A stretch of DNA of 58,170 bases from Thraustochytrium sp. TN22 (GCA_013306675.1 JABLUY010000229.1:1-58170); one strand, 5' to 3'. Positions 27,842-37,318 are shown, counted from the stretch's first letter. Numbers and translations are program-made. Notes: generated by a model from the sequence alone, not told the origin.

Positions 27842-30310
27842 CTAACAAATCGAACAATGCTTAGGCCTATTGGCTTTGTGTGCGGTCTCGAGGGCTTCGC
27901 GGTGACCGGCCAGATTTTGTTGCGCGAATCGCGTGCTCGGATGCTCTGGTCCGAAGGCTTCCTTGTAGATCTCGAGCGCCTCCTCGTAGAGTGGGAGCGC
28001 CTCGGCGTAGCGGCCCTGCGCAGCGTGCAAGCTGGCGATCGCGTCGAGCGTGCTGGCCACTGAGGCGTGCCGGTCCCCGAGGGCTTCCTTCTCGATATCG
28101 AGCGCCTCCTCGTAGAGCGGGAGTGCCTCGGCGTAGCGGCCCTGATCAGCGTGCAAGTTGGCGATTGCGTAAAGCGTGGAGGCCACTGAGGCGTGCCGGT
28201 CCCCGAGGGCTTCCTTCTCAATCTCGAGCGCCTCCTCGTAGAGCGGGAGCGCCTCGGCGTAGCGGCCCTGCTGGTAGTGTATATTGGCGATCGCGTAAAG
28301 CGTGGTGGCCAGTGAGGCATGCCGATCCCCGTGGGCTTCCTTCTCGATCTCGAGCGCCTCCTCGTAGAGCGGGAGCGCCTCGGCGTACCGGTCCTGCTGG
28401 TAGTGTATATTGGCGATCGCGTAGAGCGTGGTGGCCACTGTGGCGTTCCGGTCCCCGAGGGCTTCCTTCTTGATCTCGAGCGCCTCCTCGTAGAGCGGGA
28501 GCGCCTCGGCGTAGCGGCCCTGCGCAGCGTGCAAGCTGGCGATCGCGTAAAGCGTGCTGGCCACTGAGGCGTGCCGGTTCCCGAGGGCTTCCTTCTCGAT
28601 CTCGAGCGCCTTCTCATAGAGCGGGAGCGCCTCGGCGTAGCGGCCCTGGTCAGCGTGCAATTCGGCGATCGCGTAAAGCGTGCTGGCCACTGAGGCGTGC
28701 CGGTCCCCGAGGGCTTCCTTCTTGATCTCGAGCGCCTCCTCGTAGAGCGGAAGCGCCTCGGCGTAGCGACCCTGCGCAGCGTGCAAGCTGGCGATCGCGT
28801 CGAGCGTGGTGGCCACTGAGGCGTGCCGGTCCCCGGGGGCTTCCTTCTCGATCTCGAGCGCCTCCTCGTAGAGTGGGAGCGCCTCGGCGTAGCGGCCCTG
28901 TTCAGCGTGCACCAGGGCAATCGCGTGCAGCGTGACGGCCACAGAGGCGTGCCGGTCCCCGAGGGCTTCCTTGGTGATCTCGAGCGCCTCCTCGTAGAGC
29001 GTGAGCGCCTCGGCGTAGCGGTCCTGCTCGTCGTGCACCAGGGCAATCGCGTGCAGCGTGGCGGCCACTTCGGCGTGCCGGTCCCCGAGGGCTTCCTTGG
29101 TGATTTCGAGCGCCTCCTCGTAGAGCGTGAGCGCCTCGGTGTAGCGGCCCTGGTCCAAGTGCAAGTTCGCGATCTGGCGGAGCGCTGTCCCCAAATCAGC
29201 CGGCTCCACGCCGCCGTCGTCTCGCCTCATTTCGTTGATAATGCCCATCCCCATTTCGAGGAGCCAGGCGCGCTGGCGGCCCTGGATGGCCATGTTAACC
29301 TCGGTATATCCACCGTCGAGGTGGTTGGCCACCGCCTTGTCGATCATGGCCTTGTCCTCGGGCTTCCAGCACTGGGCCTTGCGCGCGTCCATCTCGCGCG
29401 CCATGACGACCGCTATTTGGTCGGAGCCCTCGTCCACGTAATTGGTACCCTCGAGCAACTGGTCAAAGAGGGCTTTATCCTGGCCTGGCGCGTAGACGAC
29501 CTCGAGCGGCACGCGGGCGCGGATCGCGCCGTAGAACTCCCAGACGCACCAGGCACGCTTGAGGGGCGCGGGCTCGTCCCAGCGGTCAAAGAAGACGAGG
29601 GTCCCGCGGGTGAACTGCGCGATGGCGAAGTGGAGGCCGTGCGTCAGGAATCGATTGCGCGCGTCGACGACCTTCTGGGGGAGATCTTGGTCGGGCTTGG
29701 TGAGGAGCGGCTGGTTGGCGCAGAAGAGGTCGAGCCAGACGAACTGCTCGTGCTCGGGCACGTCGCTGAACTTGGCCCGGAGCGCGCCGACGAGGTCCGC
29801 GAAGCTGCAGCGGCGCGCCTGGCTGACGAAGTGGCCATGGAAGGGCTCGCCGATGTCGCTCGTTTCGGCGATGGTGCTGATGTAGAACTGGTTTGTGCGG
29901 AGGGGCAACGTGGCGGGCAGCACCACGTGCTCGGCGATGTCCTCGGTGGACCATTCCTCGCGCGGCTTGGGGCGGGCGTCGTCGCCCTCCTTGAAGCGGA
30001 CACTGTCGTCCACGTACGGCACGCGGCCGAGGATGGTGGTGCCGTCCTCGGCGCGGGAGAGGAGCGCGATCGTGGCGCCCTCCTTGACTTGTTCGCTGAT
30101 GTCGCGCGTCGCGACGAAGAGCTGGACTCCCGGCGCGAGCGACTCGTCCAGCACGCGTGCAAGCACGCGCTCGAGCAAGCGCATGCTGACGCTGCGGTAG
30201 TTGATGATCTTGCGCTCCTGCTCGAGGTAGCCGGCGGTGCGACGCTTCTCGAGGCTGCGGCGCAGGCTGTGGCGCAGGCTGCGGCCCACGCTGGGGGCGG
30301 CGTCCGACAT
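27842..30310 (-). CDS. HET/TIR-like N-terminal domain + ten 42-residue TPRs + CaaX box (822 aa)
   Basis: The ATG at 30310 starts the protein; upstream only a GTG exists. Residues ~30-330 form an alpha/beta domain with two hallmarks: FVWLDLFCANQ (~190), like the WIDALCINQ motif of HET domains, and LKRAWCVWEFYGAI (~256), like the L-x-R-x-W-x-x-E motif. HET domains are related to TIR domains and act in fungal incompatibility and cell death. Residues ~387-806 are ten TPRs of exactly 42 residues, consensus GRYAEALPLYEEALEI then GDRHASVASTL, kinesin-light-chain/nephrocystin type. The DNA repeat (126 bp) is strikingly uniform. The last four residues, CSIC, fit a CaaX farnesylation signal. Function unknown; a membrane-tethered signalling or incompatibility sensor is inference. 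Confidence 0.85.
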   Translation of the reverse strand: MSDAAPSVGRSLRHSLRRSLEKRRTAGYLEQERKIINYRSVSMRLLERVLARVLDESLAPGVQLFVATRDISEQVKEGATIALLSRAEDGTTILGRVPYVDDSVRFKEGDDARPKPREEWSTEDIAEHVVLPATLPLRTNQFYISTIAETSDIGEPFHGHFVSQARRCSFADLVGALRAKFSDVPEHEQFVWLDLFCANQPLLTKPDQDLPQKVVDARNRFLTHGLHFAIAQFTRGTLVFFDRWDEPAPLKRAWCVWEFYGAIRARVPLEVVYAPGQDKALFDQLLEGTNYVDEGSDQIAVVMAREMDARKAQCWKPEDKAMIDKAVANHLDGGYTEVNMAIQGRQRAWLLEMGMGIINEMRRDDGGVEPADLGTALRQIANLHLDQGRYTEALTLYEEALEITKEALGDRHAEVAATLHAIALVHDEQDRYAEALTLYEEALEITKEALGDRHASVAVTLHAIALVHAEQGRYAEALPLYEEALEIEKEAPGDRHASVATTLDAIASLHAAQGRYAEALPLYEEALEIKKEALGDRHASVASTLYAIAELHADQGRYAEALPLYEKALEIEKEALGNRHASVASTLYAIASLHAAQGRYAEALPLYEEALEIKKEALGDRNATVATTLYAIANIHYQQDRYAEALPLYEEALEIEKEAHGDRHASLATTLYAIANIHYQQGRYAEALPLYEEALEIEKEALGDRHASVASTLYAIANLHADQGRYAEALPLYEEALDIEKEALGDRHASVASTLDAIASLHAAQGRYAEALPLYEEALEIYKEAFGPEHPSTRFAQQNLAGHREALETAHKANRPKHCSIC
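27900..29160 (-). repeat. 126-bp coding tandem repeat (ten units)
   Basis: These are the TPR-coding units of the preceding gene. Internal units differ by few bases, for example in codons for E/K at EI(E/K)KEA and for SLHAAQ/NLHADQ/NIHYQQ at the end of the unit. The mosaic of a few alternating variants suggests recent unequal exchange or gene conversion within the array. Confidence 0.85.
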
Positions 30311-30519
30311 GGCGCGCGCGCCTGAGCCGGGCGGGCGGGATTGGCGCGCAGCAGCTTCGGGCTTTGCATGCGAGTGAGCGAGCAGGGCAGGAGGCCGCTT
30401 TCCTGCAAAACGCTCCACGCGCCCCACACGCAGCGCTGGTCCGGGGAAGTGGGGGGAACTTGAACCGGGCTAATCACTGGTAATCGGCACGCGCCGAACA
30501 GGCCCAACAGAACACCGGA

Positions 30520-30573
30520 GTCACGGTCACGGTCACGGTCACGGTCACGGTCACTGTCACGGTCACGGTCACG
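30520..30573. repeat. (GTCACG)n hexamer array
   Basis: About nine GTCACG hexamers, one with a CACTGT variant, lie between the HET/TIR-TPR gene and the helicase relic. They are noncoding as far as can be seen. Confidence 0.85.
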
Positions 30574-30599
30574 GCGGCCGCCAGAGGCCCGGGAGGAAG

Positions 30600-31211
30600 A
30601 GCTTGAGCTTGAACTCGAGGACGATCGAGGTCGAGCTTGAATTCTGGAAGCGAAAGCGCCGTAGTCGTTGCCGTCGTCGGCGACAGCGGTGGTGAGGTGG
30701 TTCTCGCTGGCGAGCTTGCGGAAGACTCCCTCCTCGAGCTCGTTGGCGAAGATTTAGATGTACTTGAGCGGCTCGCGCCGCCGATGCGGCTGATGCGGGT
30801 CTCGCACTGGGAGAGACCCGACGAGGTCCAAGTCAGCTCGGCGAAGAGCATGCAAGTCACGGGCGACATGTTGAGCCCCGTGACGCAGATGCCGATGAGG
30901 ACGTTCGCTGCGCCGTGGCACTCTTCGCCGAGGAAGCCGCGGATGAGCTCGGGGCGGTCCGCGATGGGCGTTTTGCCCGAGATGGTGATGTGATCGAAGA
31001 AGCCGTCCTCGGCGAGCATACCGGCCGCGATGGCACCGGGCACAGCACGAGGTCGCGCGCGGTTCTTGCGAAGCGCCACGAGCGCGCACAGCGCCTGGAA
31101 GGCCTTGCAACAGCTCATGCTGTTCGCGCTTAGACAGAGCTGCGCGCGCACCATCCGGCAGACGACTTCGCGCTGGAATGGGAAGATGGCGCGCGCGACC
31201 TTGGCGTCCAT
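30600..31211 (-). pseudogene. Decayed SNF2-family helicase fragment
   Basis: In one frame (start at 31211) the sequence reads PFQREVV, then CKAFQALCALVAL where a Walker A (GLGKT) would stand in SNF2 helicases but is lost. It then jumps to the C-terminal helicase lobe: FFDHITISGKTPIADRPELI, then GICVTGLNMSPVTCMLFAEL and a degraded QCETRISRIGG in place of the motif VI arginine finger region. These match SMARCAL1/ZRANB3-type helicases. Motifs II to IV are missing. After RIGG, similarity continues in another frame behind a stop (FANELEEGVFRKLASENHL). The missing motifs, frame change and stop indicate a dead copy. Its C-terminal end runs into the hexamer repeat. Confidence 0.6.
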
Positions 31212-31223
31212 GAAGGACGCCAC

Positions 31224-31643
31224 GTGCGTCGCCCATTACGCCTCCGGGTCCGGCAGCGGCGCGCTCACCTCGGTGCCGGATTACTCAGAGAAGAACTTGT
31301 TACCTGCGCGCTCGTGGGCGTGTCGCCGCTGGTAAGTGTCCCGCAGAACTCCAGGTAGGAGGCCTGGCCGACTCGTCCTCTATCACGTGCTTCTCGTCCT
31401 CGGCGAGGTACGGCGCGGACGAGTTCGCTTTCGTGTACTAAACACGCACGCGCTCGCCGCGGCCGTAGACGTCGCGGACGAGGCCATGGTATGGTGAAGT
31501 AACACGAGAGAGAAAACGAAGAAAGCAAGCCAACAAGCAAGAAAGCTTGCGGGATCTGCTGCCTGCCTTCCTGCCGACCGATGCCGGCGCAAGCTTAACG
31601 GACTGCTCCGCATTTTTGAGCTATTCCCGTTGCTGCTGCTGCG
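31224..31643. other. Noncoding stretch between helicase relic and hexamer array
   Basis: No recognisable domain on either strand. Some of it may be further decayed 5' part of the helicase relic, but I could not align it to anything. Confidence 0.4.
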
Positions 31644-31832
31644 GACCTCGACCTCGCGACCTCGACCTCAACCTCGCGACCTCGACCTCGACCTCGACCT
31701 CGACCTCGACCTCGACCTCGACCTCGACTTCAACCTCGACCTCGCGACCTCGACCTCGCGACCTCGACCTCGCGACCTCGACCCCGCGACCTCGACCTCG
31801 CGACCTCGACCTCGACCCCGACCTCGACCTCG
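31644..31832. repeat. (GACCTC)n / (CGACCTCGCGACCT) hexamer-based array
   Basis: About 190 bp of imperfect GACCTC hexamers, some separated by CGC, lies 170 bp upstream of the mitochondrial uS17 start. It reads as an R-S or D-L dipeptide repeat in spurious frames. Confidence 0.85.
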
Positions 31833-32001
31833 GAGTTGATTGGGCCCGTGGCGGGCGCTGCTGGGTGGGCCGGGCGCGGCCGCCACAGACCGGGAGTGGA
31901 GGGCGCTGCGCGGCGGAGCGCGGCGGGCGCGTTTGGGCGCGGCGGAGCGCGGCGCGGGGTGGAGCGGCGGCGGCGGCGGCGGGCGCGGTTGACGCGGCAG
32001 G

Positions 32002-32445
32002 ATGGCGGCGCGGCTGCTGCGCGTGGCGCCGGGCCCACGCAAGTTCATGGGCAAGGTGGTGTCGACCAAGATGGAGAAGTCGATCGTGGTGGACGTGGAG
32101 CGCTTCGTGCGGCACCCCAAGTACGACAAGTACGTGCGGCGCAACAAGCGGTTCATGGCGCACGACGAGCTCGGCCTCGCTCAGGAGGGCGACATGGTGC
32201 GCATCGTCAGCTGCCGCCCCATCAGCAGGCACAAGGCCTTCAACCTCATCGAGTTCGTGCGCACCTTCGACGGCCGCGACGTGGAGACGCCGCCGCCGCT
32301 CAAGCCGATCGTGCGGGACCCGGCCGCCAAGGAGGCGCGCCTCGAGCGCCAGGCCAAGCGCAAGGAGCGCAAGAAGAGCAGCAAGGCCTTCAAGGAGCGC
32401 ATGCTCGCTGCCGACAAGGCCTTCGATGAGGCCAACCAGCAGTAG
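32002..32445 (+). CDS. MRPS17: Mitochondrial small-subunit ribosomal protein uS17m
   Basis: The 147-residue product contains the uS17 OB-fold: FMGKVVSTKMEKSIVVDVER (~15-34), HPKYDKYVRRNKRFMAHDE (~38-56) and GDMVRIVSCRPISRHKAFNL (~63-82), the pattern binding 16S rRNA helix 11 in the family. Length exceeds bacterial uS17 (~85 aa) through a basic K/R/E-rich C-terminal tail (~100-147), as in mitochondrial forms. The very short N-terminus with R-L-L-R residues could be a minimal import signal. The start is the ATG at 32002 (gATGg). It is the only clearly intact gene in a 4.5-kb repeat- and relic-rich interval. Confidence 0.92.
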   Translation: MAARLLRVAPGPRKFMGKVVSTKMEKSIVVDVERFVRHPKYDKYVRRNKRFMAHDELGLAQEGDMVRIVSCRPISRHKAFNLIEFVRTFDGRDVETPPPLKPIVRDPAAKEARLERQAKRKERKKSSKAFKERMLAADKAFDEANQQ

Positions 32446-32470
32446 AGAGAGGGACGCGCGGCGGCAAGGC

Positions 32471-32525
32471 GAGCTATGCTGAGCTGAGCTGAGCTGAGCT
32501 GAGCTGATCTGATCTGAGCTGAGCC
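32471..32525. repeat. (GAGCT)n pentamer array
   Basis: Pentamers GAGCT/GATCT lie immediately 3' of uS17m. Beyond it, around 32655-32720, are CAA- and GAAAAC-type repeats and an A-rich run, marking a shift to less GC-rich sequence before the transposon relic. Confidence 0.8.
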
Positions 32526-32933
32526 CGCTCGAGACCAGGTGAACGCGCCTGGCTGCAGCGGCAGCGCCCAGCCTTGCGTTTTTAGCGCATGATCGCGTCG
32601 CGCGCCGGGAAGCGTGACGGCGCGAGCATCTGCCTCGGCGTGCTGGCGGAGAAATAACAACAACAACAACGAAAACGAAAACGAAAACACCAACAACAAA
32701 GAAAGAGAGAAAAAAAAGGAAAGATATCCCAATCCCATCGCCCTAGACGGAGTTTAATCAGGATAGCCATATTATCCCTAGTAAATCGGCTCTCCTGCTT
32801 GCGCTCGACTGACCTGTTGCTATCATGATTCTAATCATTTTTGGAACTTTCAACTACTGGGTTTGTATGGAAGCGTAAAGTGTTGGTCACTTCCGACTGG
32901 CCTGTGCGGATGCTGAGGCCAACTTGGGCTGCA

Positions 32934-34612
32934 TCAAGGGCACGATGGACTCGTGCTGAGGCTGCTGCGAGAGGATCTTGAACTATGGCTTGATGGGGTG
33001 TCGGTGTAGCTGGCTTGGGCTACGTGGTCGTTCCTGCTCTGCGCTGTAGGGGTACCGGACGAGGCACTGGCGCTGCTCGAATCGACATGATCGAGGCAAA
33101 TGGGCGAAGGTGTTCCGTTGACGTTTGTCTTGCGCTTCTTGAAGCCTTCGTGAGGCTCGACGCGCACGCGCGTGTGCCACTTGGAAAAGCAGGTTGTGCG
33201 TTCATTCTTTCTCATGAACACGTGCAGAGGCACACCGCAGATGGTGCAACGACGGTGCGTTTGCTTGCCGCAGATGACGCAGAGCCGCTTGGCGGGAATC
33301 CTCTTGTTGTTGGCGTTGAAGGATGCCTTTCCCGCTGCCTCTGAGTCATGTTGCAGTGCGGCATCGAGGCGGATGTCGCGGGCTTGGCCGTGGTTGAAGA
33401 ACTTCTGCAACTCGGGGGTTCGCTTGCGCTTACCGGCGGTCACGAGGTCCCTCGCCGCTTCCCTGGTGAGCCCAGTGGGCTTGGGCATGCTTGGCTGCAT
33501 GTTGAACTCCACCTGCGCCGTATCGAGCTGCCTGCTCCTGTAGACGTGACGGACCATGTCGACAGTGAGGCGGAACGAGACAGTGCTGAGCGCTTCAGAG
33601 CGGTTCACCTTGTCGCGGAGGGCCTTTAGCCCGTCGCTGTCTTCGAGGTTGCTCTTCCTCGCAGCCTGTAAGTAGCGGTAGACCACGATGGCGTTGACAA
33701 CGAGCTGCTTGTACGTGCGCAACGCGATGTTCTGGTCGCAGCTCAGATTCATGCACTGCGTGTTGGTGATCTGCTCCACGTACTGTGTGCTTCCGTCGAC
33801 GCCGCCCTTTGCGACGTTGTATAGCTCCTGCGGTAAGCACTTGATGACATGCACGGGCCGCATGGGCCCCTTCAGAGCGACAAGCTTGCGCATGGCGCGC
33901 CACAGCCGGAAGTGCGAGCTCAGCACCGCCCCCTCCTCCTCGCCGAAGATGGCAGGTGGCTTGGGCGGCGCACCCGCTGTCGATGCTCTGGTGCGCCCAT
34001 GTCGTGAGCTTGTCCGCCCACGGTTTCAGAGCGCGCTCCATGGCGAGCCGGGCGTCCGGAGGCACTTCAACGAGGCAGGCGTACAAACACGAACTCGTGC
34101 TGGCAGCAACGTAGAGCACGTGATCGATTTGGAGGACCACAGCTTGGTGCAAGACTTGCGCGCGGTGCTCGGCAGGTATGGCCTTCCACCAAGTCTCGTC
34201 CCCCACGTGTTCATCTGGGTGCTCACGATACGTGCGTCTACCGCGCCTCCAGGCGCGACGCGCGTCTTGATCTCGACGCTGCATAGTACTGACGATGCGT
34301 CGCACTCCGCGCCTGGAAGCCGGACGCGAGCGACTCCATCCGGCGAGACTGCGAGCCCCGGAACGGTCTTGTGCTGAATGAGGCCGACCTCGAACATGCA
34401 CTCGCACCACGCGTCGGTTCGTCGACCAACGCAAGTATGTCTTCGAAGTCTTGCTGCGCAGCGGCCTCAGCACGAGCATCCTCGTCGCCAAGCTCCTCTC
34501 CTTCTTCGTCTTCGTCCCCTGTGTCCCGCTTGTCCAGGGGCACGAACTCGCTGTCGCTGTCGCTGTCGCTGTCGTCCTCCACGCGGTGGTTAGGCCTCGC
34601 CGATGCCATGAT
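32934..34612 (-). pseudogene. Degenerate transposon gene: acidic N-terminus, YqaJ-like nuclease, PiggyBac-type C-terminus
   Basis: Reading the minus strand, an ATG at about 34612 begins MASARPNHR and a D/S/E-rich acidic segment typical of PiggyBac N-termini. In another frame (around 34370-34240) comes GLAVSPDGVAR and CSVEIKTRVA, the G-x-SPDG and E-I-K motifs of YqaJ/lambda-exonuclease nucleases. The match continues after a one-base frame change (around 34240-33960) with WWKAIPAEHRAQVLHQAVVL and QIDHVLYVAAS. A further frame change near 33950 leads to the C-terminal part of a PiggyBac-like DDE protein (YNVAKGGVDG, then YKQLVVNAIVVYRYL) ending in a cysteine-rich finger (CVICGKQ, CTICGVPLH, CFSKWHT). 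The DDE catalytic region is missing, so the copy appears dead. Confidence 0.68.
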
Positions 34613-35191
34613 GTCGCAGTGCGGGCCCGACTCCACGTCCAAGCGCTGCGGCAGGGGCGTGCGAGCTGAGAGCAGGCACAAGGCACCCGCCAGGGCCGCC
34701 TGCAGCCGCGCGCCGCAGCGCCTGCGGCTCCAGCGCGCTCCGCGACGAAGTCGCGCGCGAGCTCCCCCCAAAGCCGCTCTGGGCGAACTGCCGAGCTCAT
34801 CTCATCCTAACCACCACGCCTTCGGCCAAAATGAATAGGGGGCAGGAGCCTTGGGTCGCTTCGAGTGGGCCTCTTCAAGCTCGGCCCCATCGCTGCGTTT
34901 TTGATCGAATGCGGAACTAACTTCGCCAGACTCTAGGCCACTTTTTTGGAGCAAATCGGGAGTAAAGTACCCTCTTAATACGCTTTAGTGCCCCCTGTGC
35001 CGGGCGTCACCGAGGGACCCCCGCGTGGTAGGCGGATACGAGTAAGCATAGAGGTGTGATTGGGATATAACCGACGTGGCTCTGTGCAATGGACTCGCTC
35101 ATTCGGCGGCCGTCGGCGAGAGCTTGCGCCAGCGCATCGCCGCCGCCACCGCCCGGCCGTGGCTCTGTGCAATGGACGAACTTATTCTTTG
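34613..35191. other. Intergenic region with local direct duplications
   Basis: From ~34830 to 35060 the sequence is less GC-rich and contains a TTAA at ~34975. From 35075 two direct repeats occur: a 20-bp unit CGTGGCTCTGTGCAATGGAC at 35075 and again at 35158, and a ~40-bp unit starting CGTCGGCGAGAGCTTGCGCC at 35111 and 35246. The second copy of the longer unit lies inside the 3' coding end of the next gene. Confidence 0.6.
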
Positions 35192-36452
35192 TCAGCGCAG
35201 GCCCGCCGCTGCGGCGGCCGCAGCCGCCGCGGCTGCGCCGGCGGACGTCGGCGAGAGCTTGCGCCAGCGCATCGCCGCCACCACCGCCGTGGCCGCGTTG
35301 CGCATGTCAAAGCGACGCAGCTGCTCGCCGATCGCATCCATGCGCTCCAAACATCGCGTAGCCGCCTCGTCGATCTTGTGGAAACCCTGTTCCGGCAGCA
35401 CCAGGTCCGACGGCTTGAGGCCTTGCCGGCGCATGGCGCGCGCGTGCGACCGCAGCGCTTCGAAGCCTGCGTGCAGACGCCCGCCCGTCGTGTACCAGCG
35501 CTGCAGCGACTTGATCACAATGCGGGAGTCCTCCTCCTCCCGAATAGCCTCGTAGTCGAACCCATTCAGGTCCCGGAGGCCCGCCGCGAATGGCGACGCC
35601 TCCGCGTCATCATCGCGCGCCAGCAGCACCAGCGTCGCGGCCAGCAGGGTGTACAGGCGGTGCGTGTCGCGCATGAGTCGCGCCCATAACTCTCGACATG
35701 CCGGTGCGGCCGCCTTGCGGGGCCGCTCCTGCGCGAGGTCCTCAAGCTCGCACAGCCTTTCCGATAGCACCAGGAGAACGCGATCGTATGTGTTGACCAC
35801 GCCATCCAGTGCGCTGCCGTGCGCAGGCTGCGCTGCCAACGACGCGAGCTGCAGCATCGAAGAGGACGAGAAGGACGAGGCCGCCTGCGCGCGGCGAGCC
35901 GCGGGCGCCCGCGCCGTAGCCCCGGTCTTGCTCGTGTCTTCGGCATTTGTGCTCGGCGCCAACGTCACCAGCGTGGGGTCGTGCGACCGTAGCCGTAGGT
36001 CGCTCTCGCGGCCCGAGATGCTCAGATCATACGTCTGACAGCGCAACGCGCTGGGCGATCGCGGCGCCTCATCCTGCAGTAGCCGCCACGAGTCTTGCTT
36101 CAAAACAGTCTTTGGCCGCAGCAGGTCCAACGATCTGCGCGTTCGCTCGTTCGTTCGCTCCCTCGCGGGTCAGCCTCCGGGCTTCGCGGTCACAGCGGCT
36201 CCGCCCAAGGCCCTCAACTTACGCGTCCTCGCGGCCTTCGTGGCGCAGGTGCTCGTACGAGTTCGTCTCTGGGCTCTCTCGCGGCGGCCTCAGCGCCTCG
36301 AACAGGTCGCTGGCCCGATTCCGCGACGGCCGCAGCCTCTCGAACGGGTCGCTCTCCTCAGCACGCCACCCTCCGTCCGTTTCCTCCATCTTGCTCACGG
36401 TCAAGTTCTGGCGCTCGCTGAGGTCCACCTCGATCAGCGCGCCGCGCGCCAT
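35192..36452 (-). CDS. Two-exon gene of unknown function (390 aa after splicing)
   Basis: Exon 1 is 36452..36223 and exon 2 is 36134..35192, joined across an 88-bp intron. Exon 1 begins at the ATG at 36452 (MARGALIEVDLSERQ) and contains a repeated pattern DPFERLRPSRNR / DLFEALRPPRES. The joined frame continues directly as SLDLLRPKTVLKQD, a third copy of the LRP pattern, which supports the splice. The remainder is mostly helical: ~130-330 has long amphipathic helices (VVNTYDRVLLVLSERLCELE, RLYTLLAATLVLLARDD). The C-terminus ends in a poly-alanine run. I recognise no family. The last ~40 residues come from a sequence duplicated just downstream of the stop. Confidence 0.7.
36135..36222 (-). other. 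Spliceosomal intron (88 bp)
   Basis: The donor is GC^GTAAGTTGAG, the acceptor GCGCAG^ATCG, with a branch-like GCTGAC about 40 bases before the acceptor. Exon 1 would otherwise stop within the donor (TAA in GTAAGT), and splicing keeps frame in phase 2 (GC+A). Confidence 0.8.
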
Positions 36453-37318
36453 CGCGCGCCAGAGCCCAAAGTGGCCCAACGCCTCTTTTTCTGTAGTCTC
36501 ACTGTCAGTGCGGTGACTGGGCCATCGCCTCCGTCACCGCGACGGTCGCCGCGGCCGTCCCAGGCGCACGAGACACGCCGGAGGTAACGTAGCTGCCATC
36601 TTTGTCGACGCCGTTGGTCTGTGGTGTGGCGCAGCAGCGCCCCAAATGGCCTCGGCTATTCGTTTGCTCTGCGCGGCCCTGAGCCTCCAGTACACGCGAG
36701 GCAGGCAGCCGCCTCAATCATGCCGTCACCTCCGAGCCACTCCTCAACAACAAGCTCGCGGCCTGCAGCACCCAGCTCCAAGGGCTCGGAGAGCTCCCCA
36801 CGGCCCCGAACTGCCCTCGCTGTCATCTTTCGCAGCGCAGCTTCGGCCGCTTTGCCACAAGATCGAAGCGCCCTTGCTCGGATAGCGCGGGACGACCGAC
36901 TTGCAGCGAGACCCCTTCGTTGCCTTGTCAGGCCTTGCCTTGCCAGGCCTTGCCTTGCCAGGCCTTGCCTTGCCAGGCCTTGCCTTGCCAGGCCTTGCCT
37001 TCGCCTTGCCTTGCCTTCCTTGCCTTGCCTTGCCTGCGACGCCCTGCGACTCGGACTCGGGTGAAGGATGAGGATGAGGATGATGGACAGGTCGAGCTCG
37101 TACCAGCGCACCAGGTACCACGAGCACCGCCGCGACGCGCGCGAGGCATCCATCCTTCGACCTGCGCCGCGCGCGGCAAAGCCCCGAGGCCGGCGGCGCG
37201 GCGCGCGGGCGCGGCGGCGGCGGCGCGGCGGCGAGCGGCGGCGGCGGCGAGCGCGCGGGCCGCGGCGGCGGCGAGGCGGGCGGCGGCCTGCGCCTCGGGC
37301 GCGCCCGCCGACGGCGTG
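36453..37318. other. Divergent intergenic region with 15-bp array
   Basis: At 36930-37000 a 15-bp unit (AGGCCTTGCCTTGCC) is repeated about five times and then degenerates into (CCTTG)n to ~37040. From ~37190 the sequence is GCG/GGC-rich up to the AVL9 ATG. No independent gene is seen; the long open frame upstream of 37319 is low-complexity. Confidence 0.6.

Noticed and set aside
31334-31348. GTAAGT...CAG on the plus strand as an intron
   Set aside because: Only ~15 bases separate donor and acceptor and no coding frame is joined by it.
32754-34978. TTAA sites at ~32754 and ~34975 as ends of the PiggyBac-like relic
   Set aside because: The sequences inside the two TTAA sites do not form matching terminal inverted repeats, so the element boundaries cannot be claimed.
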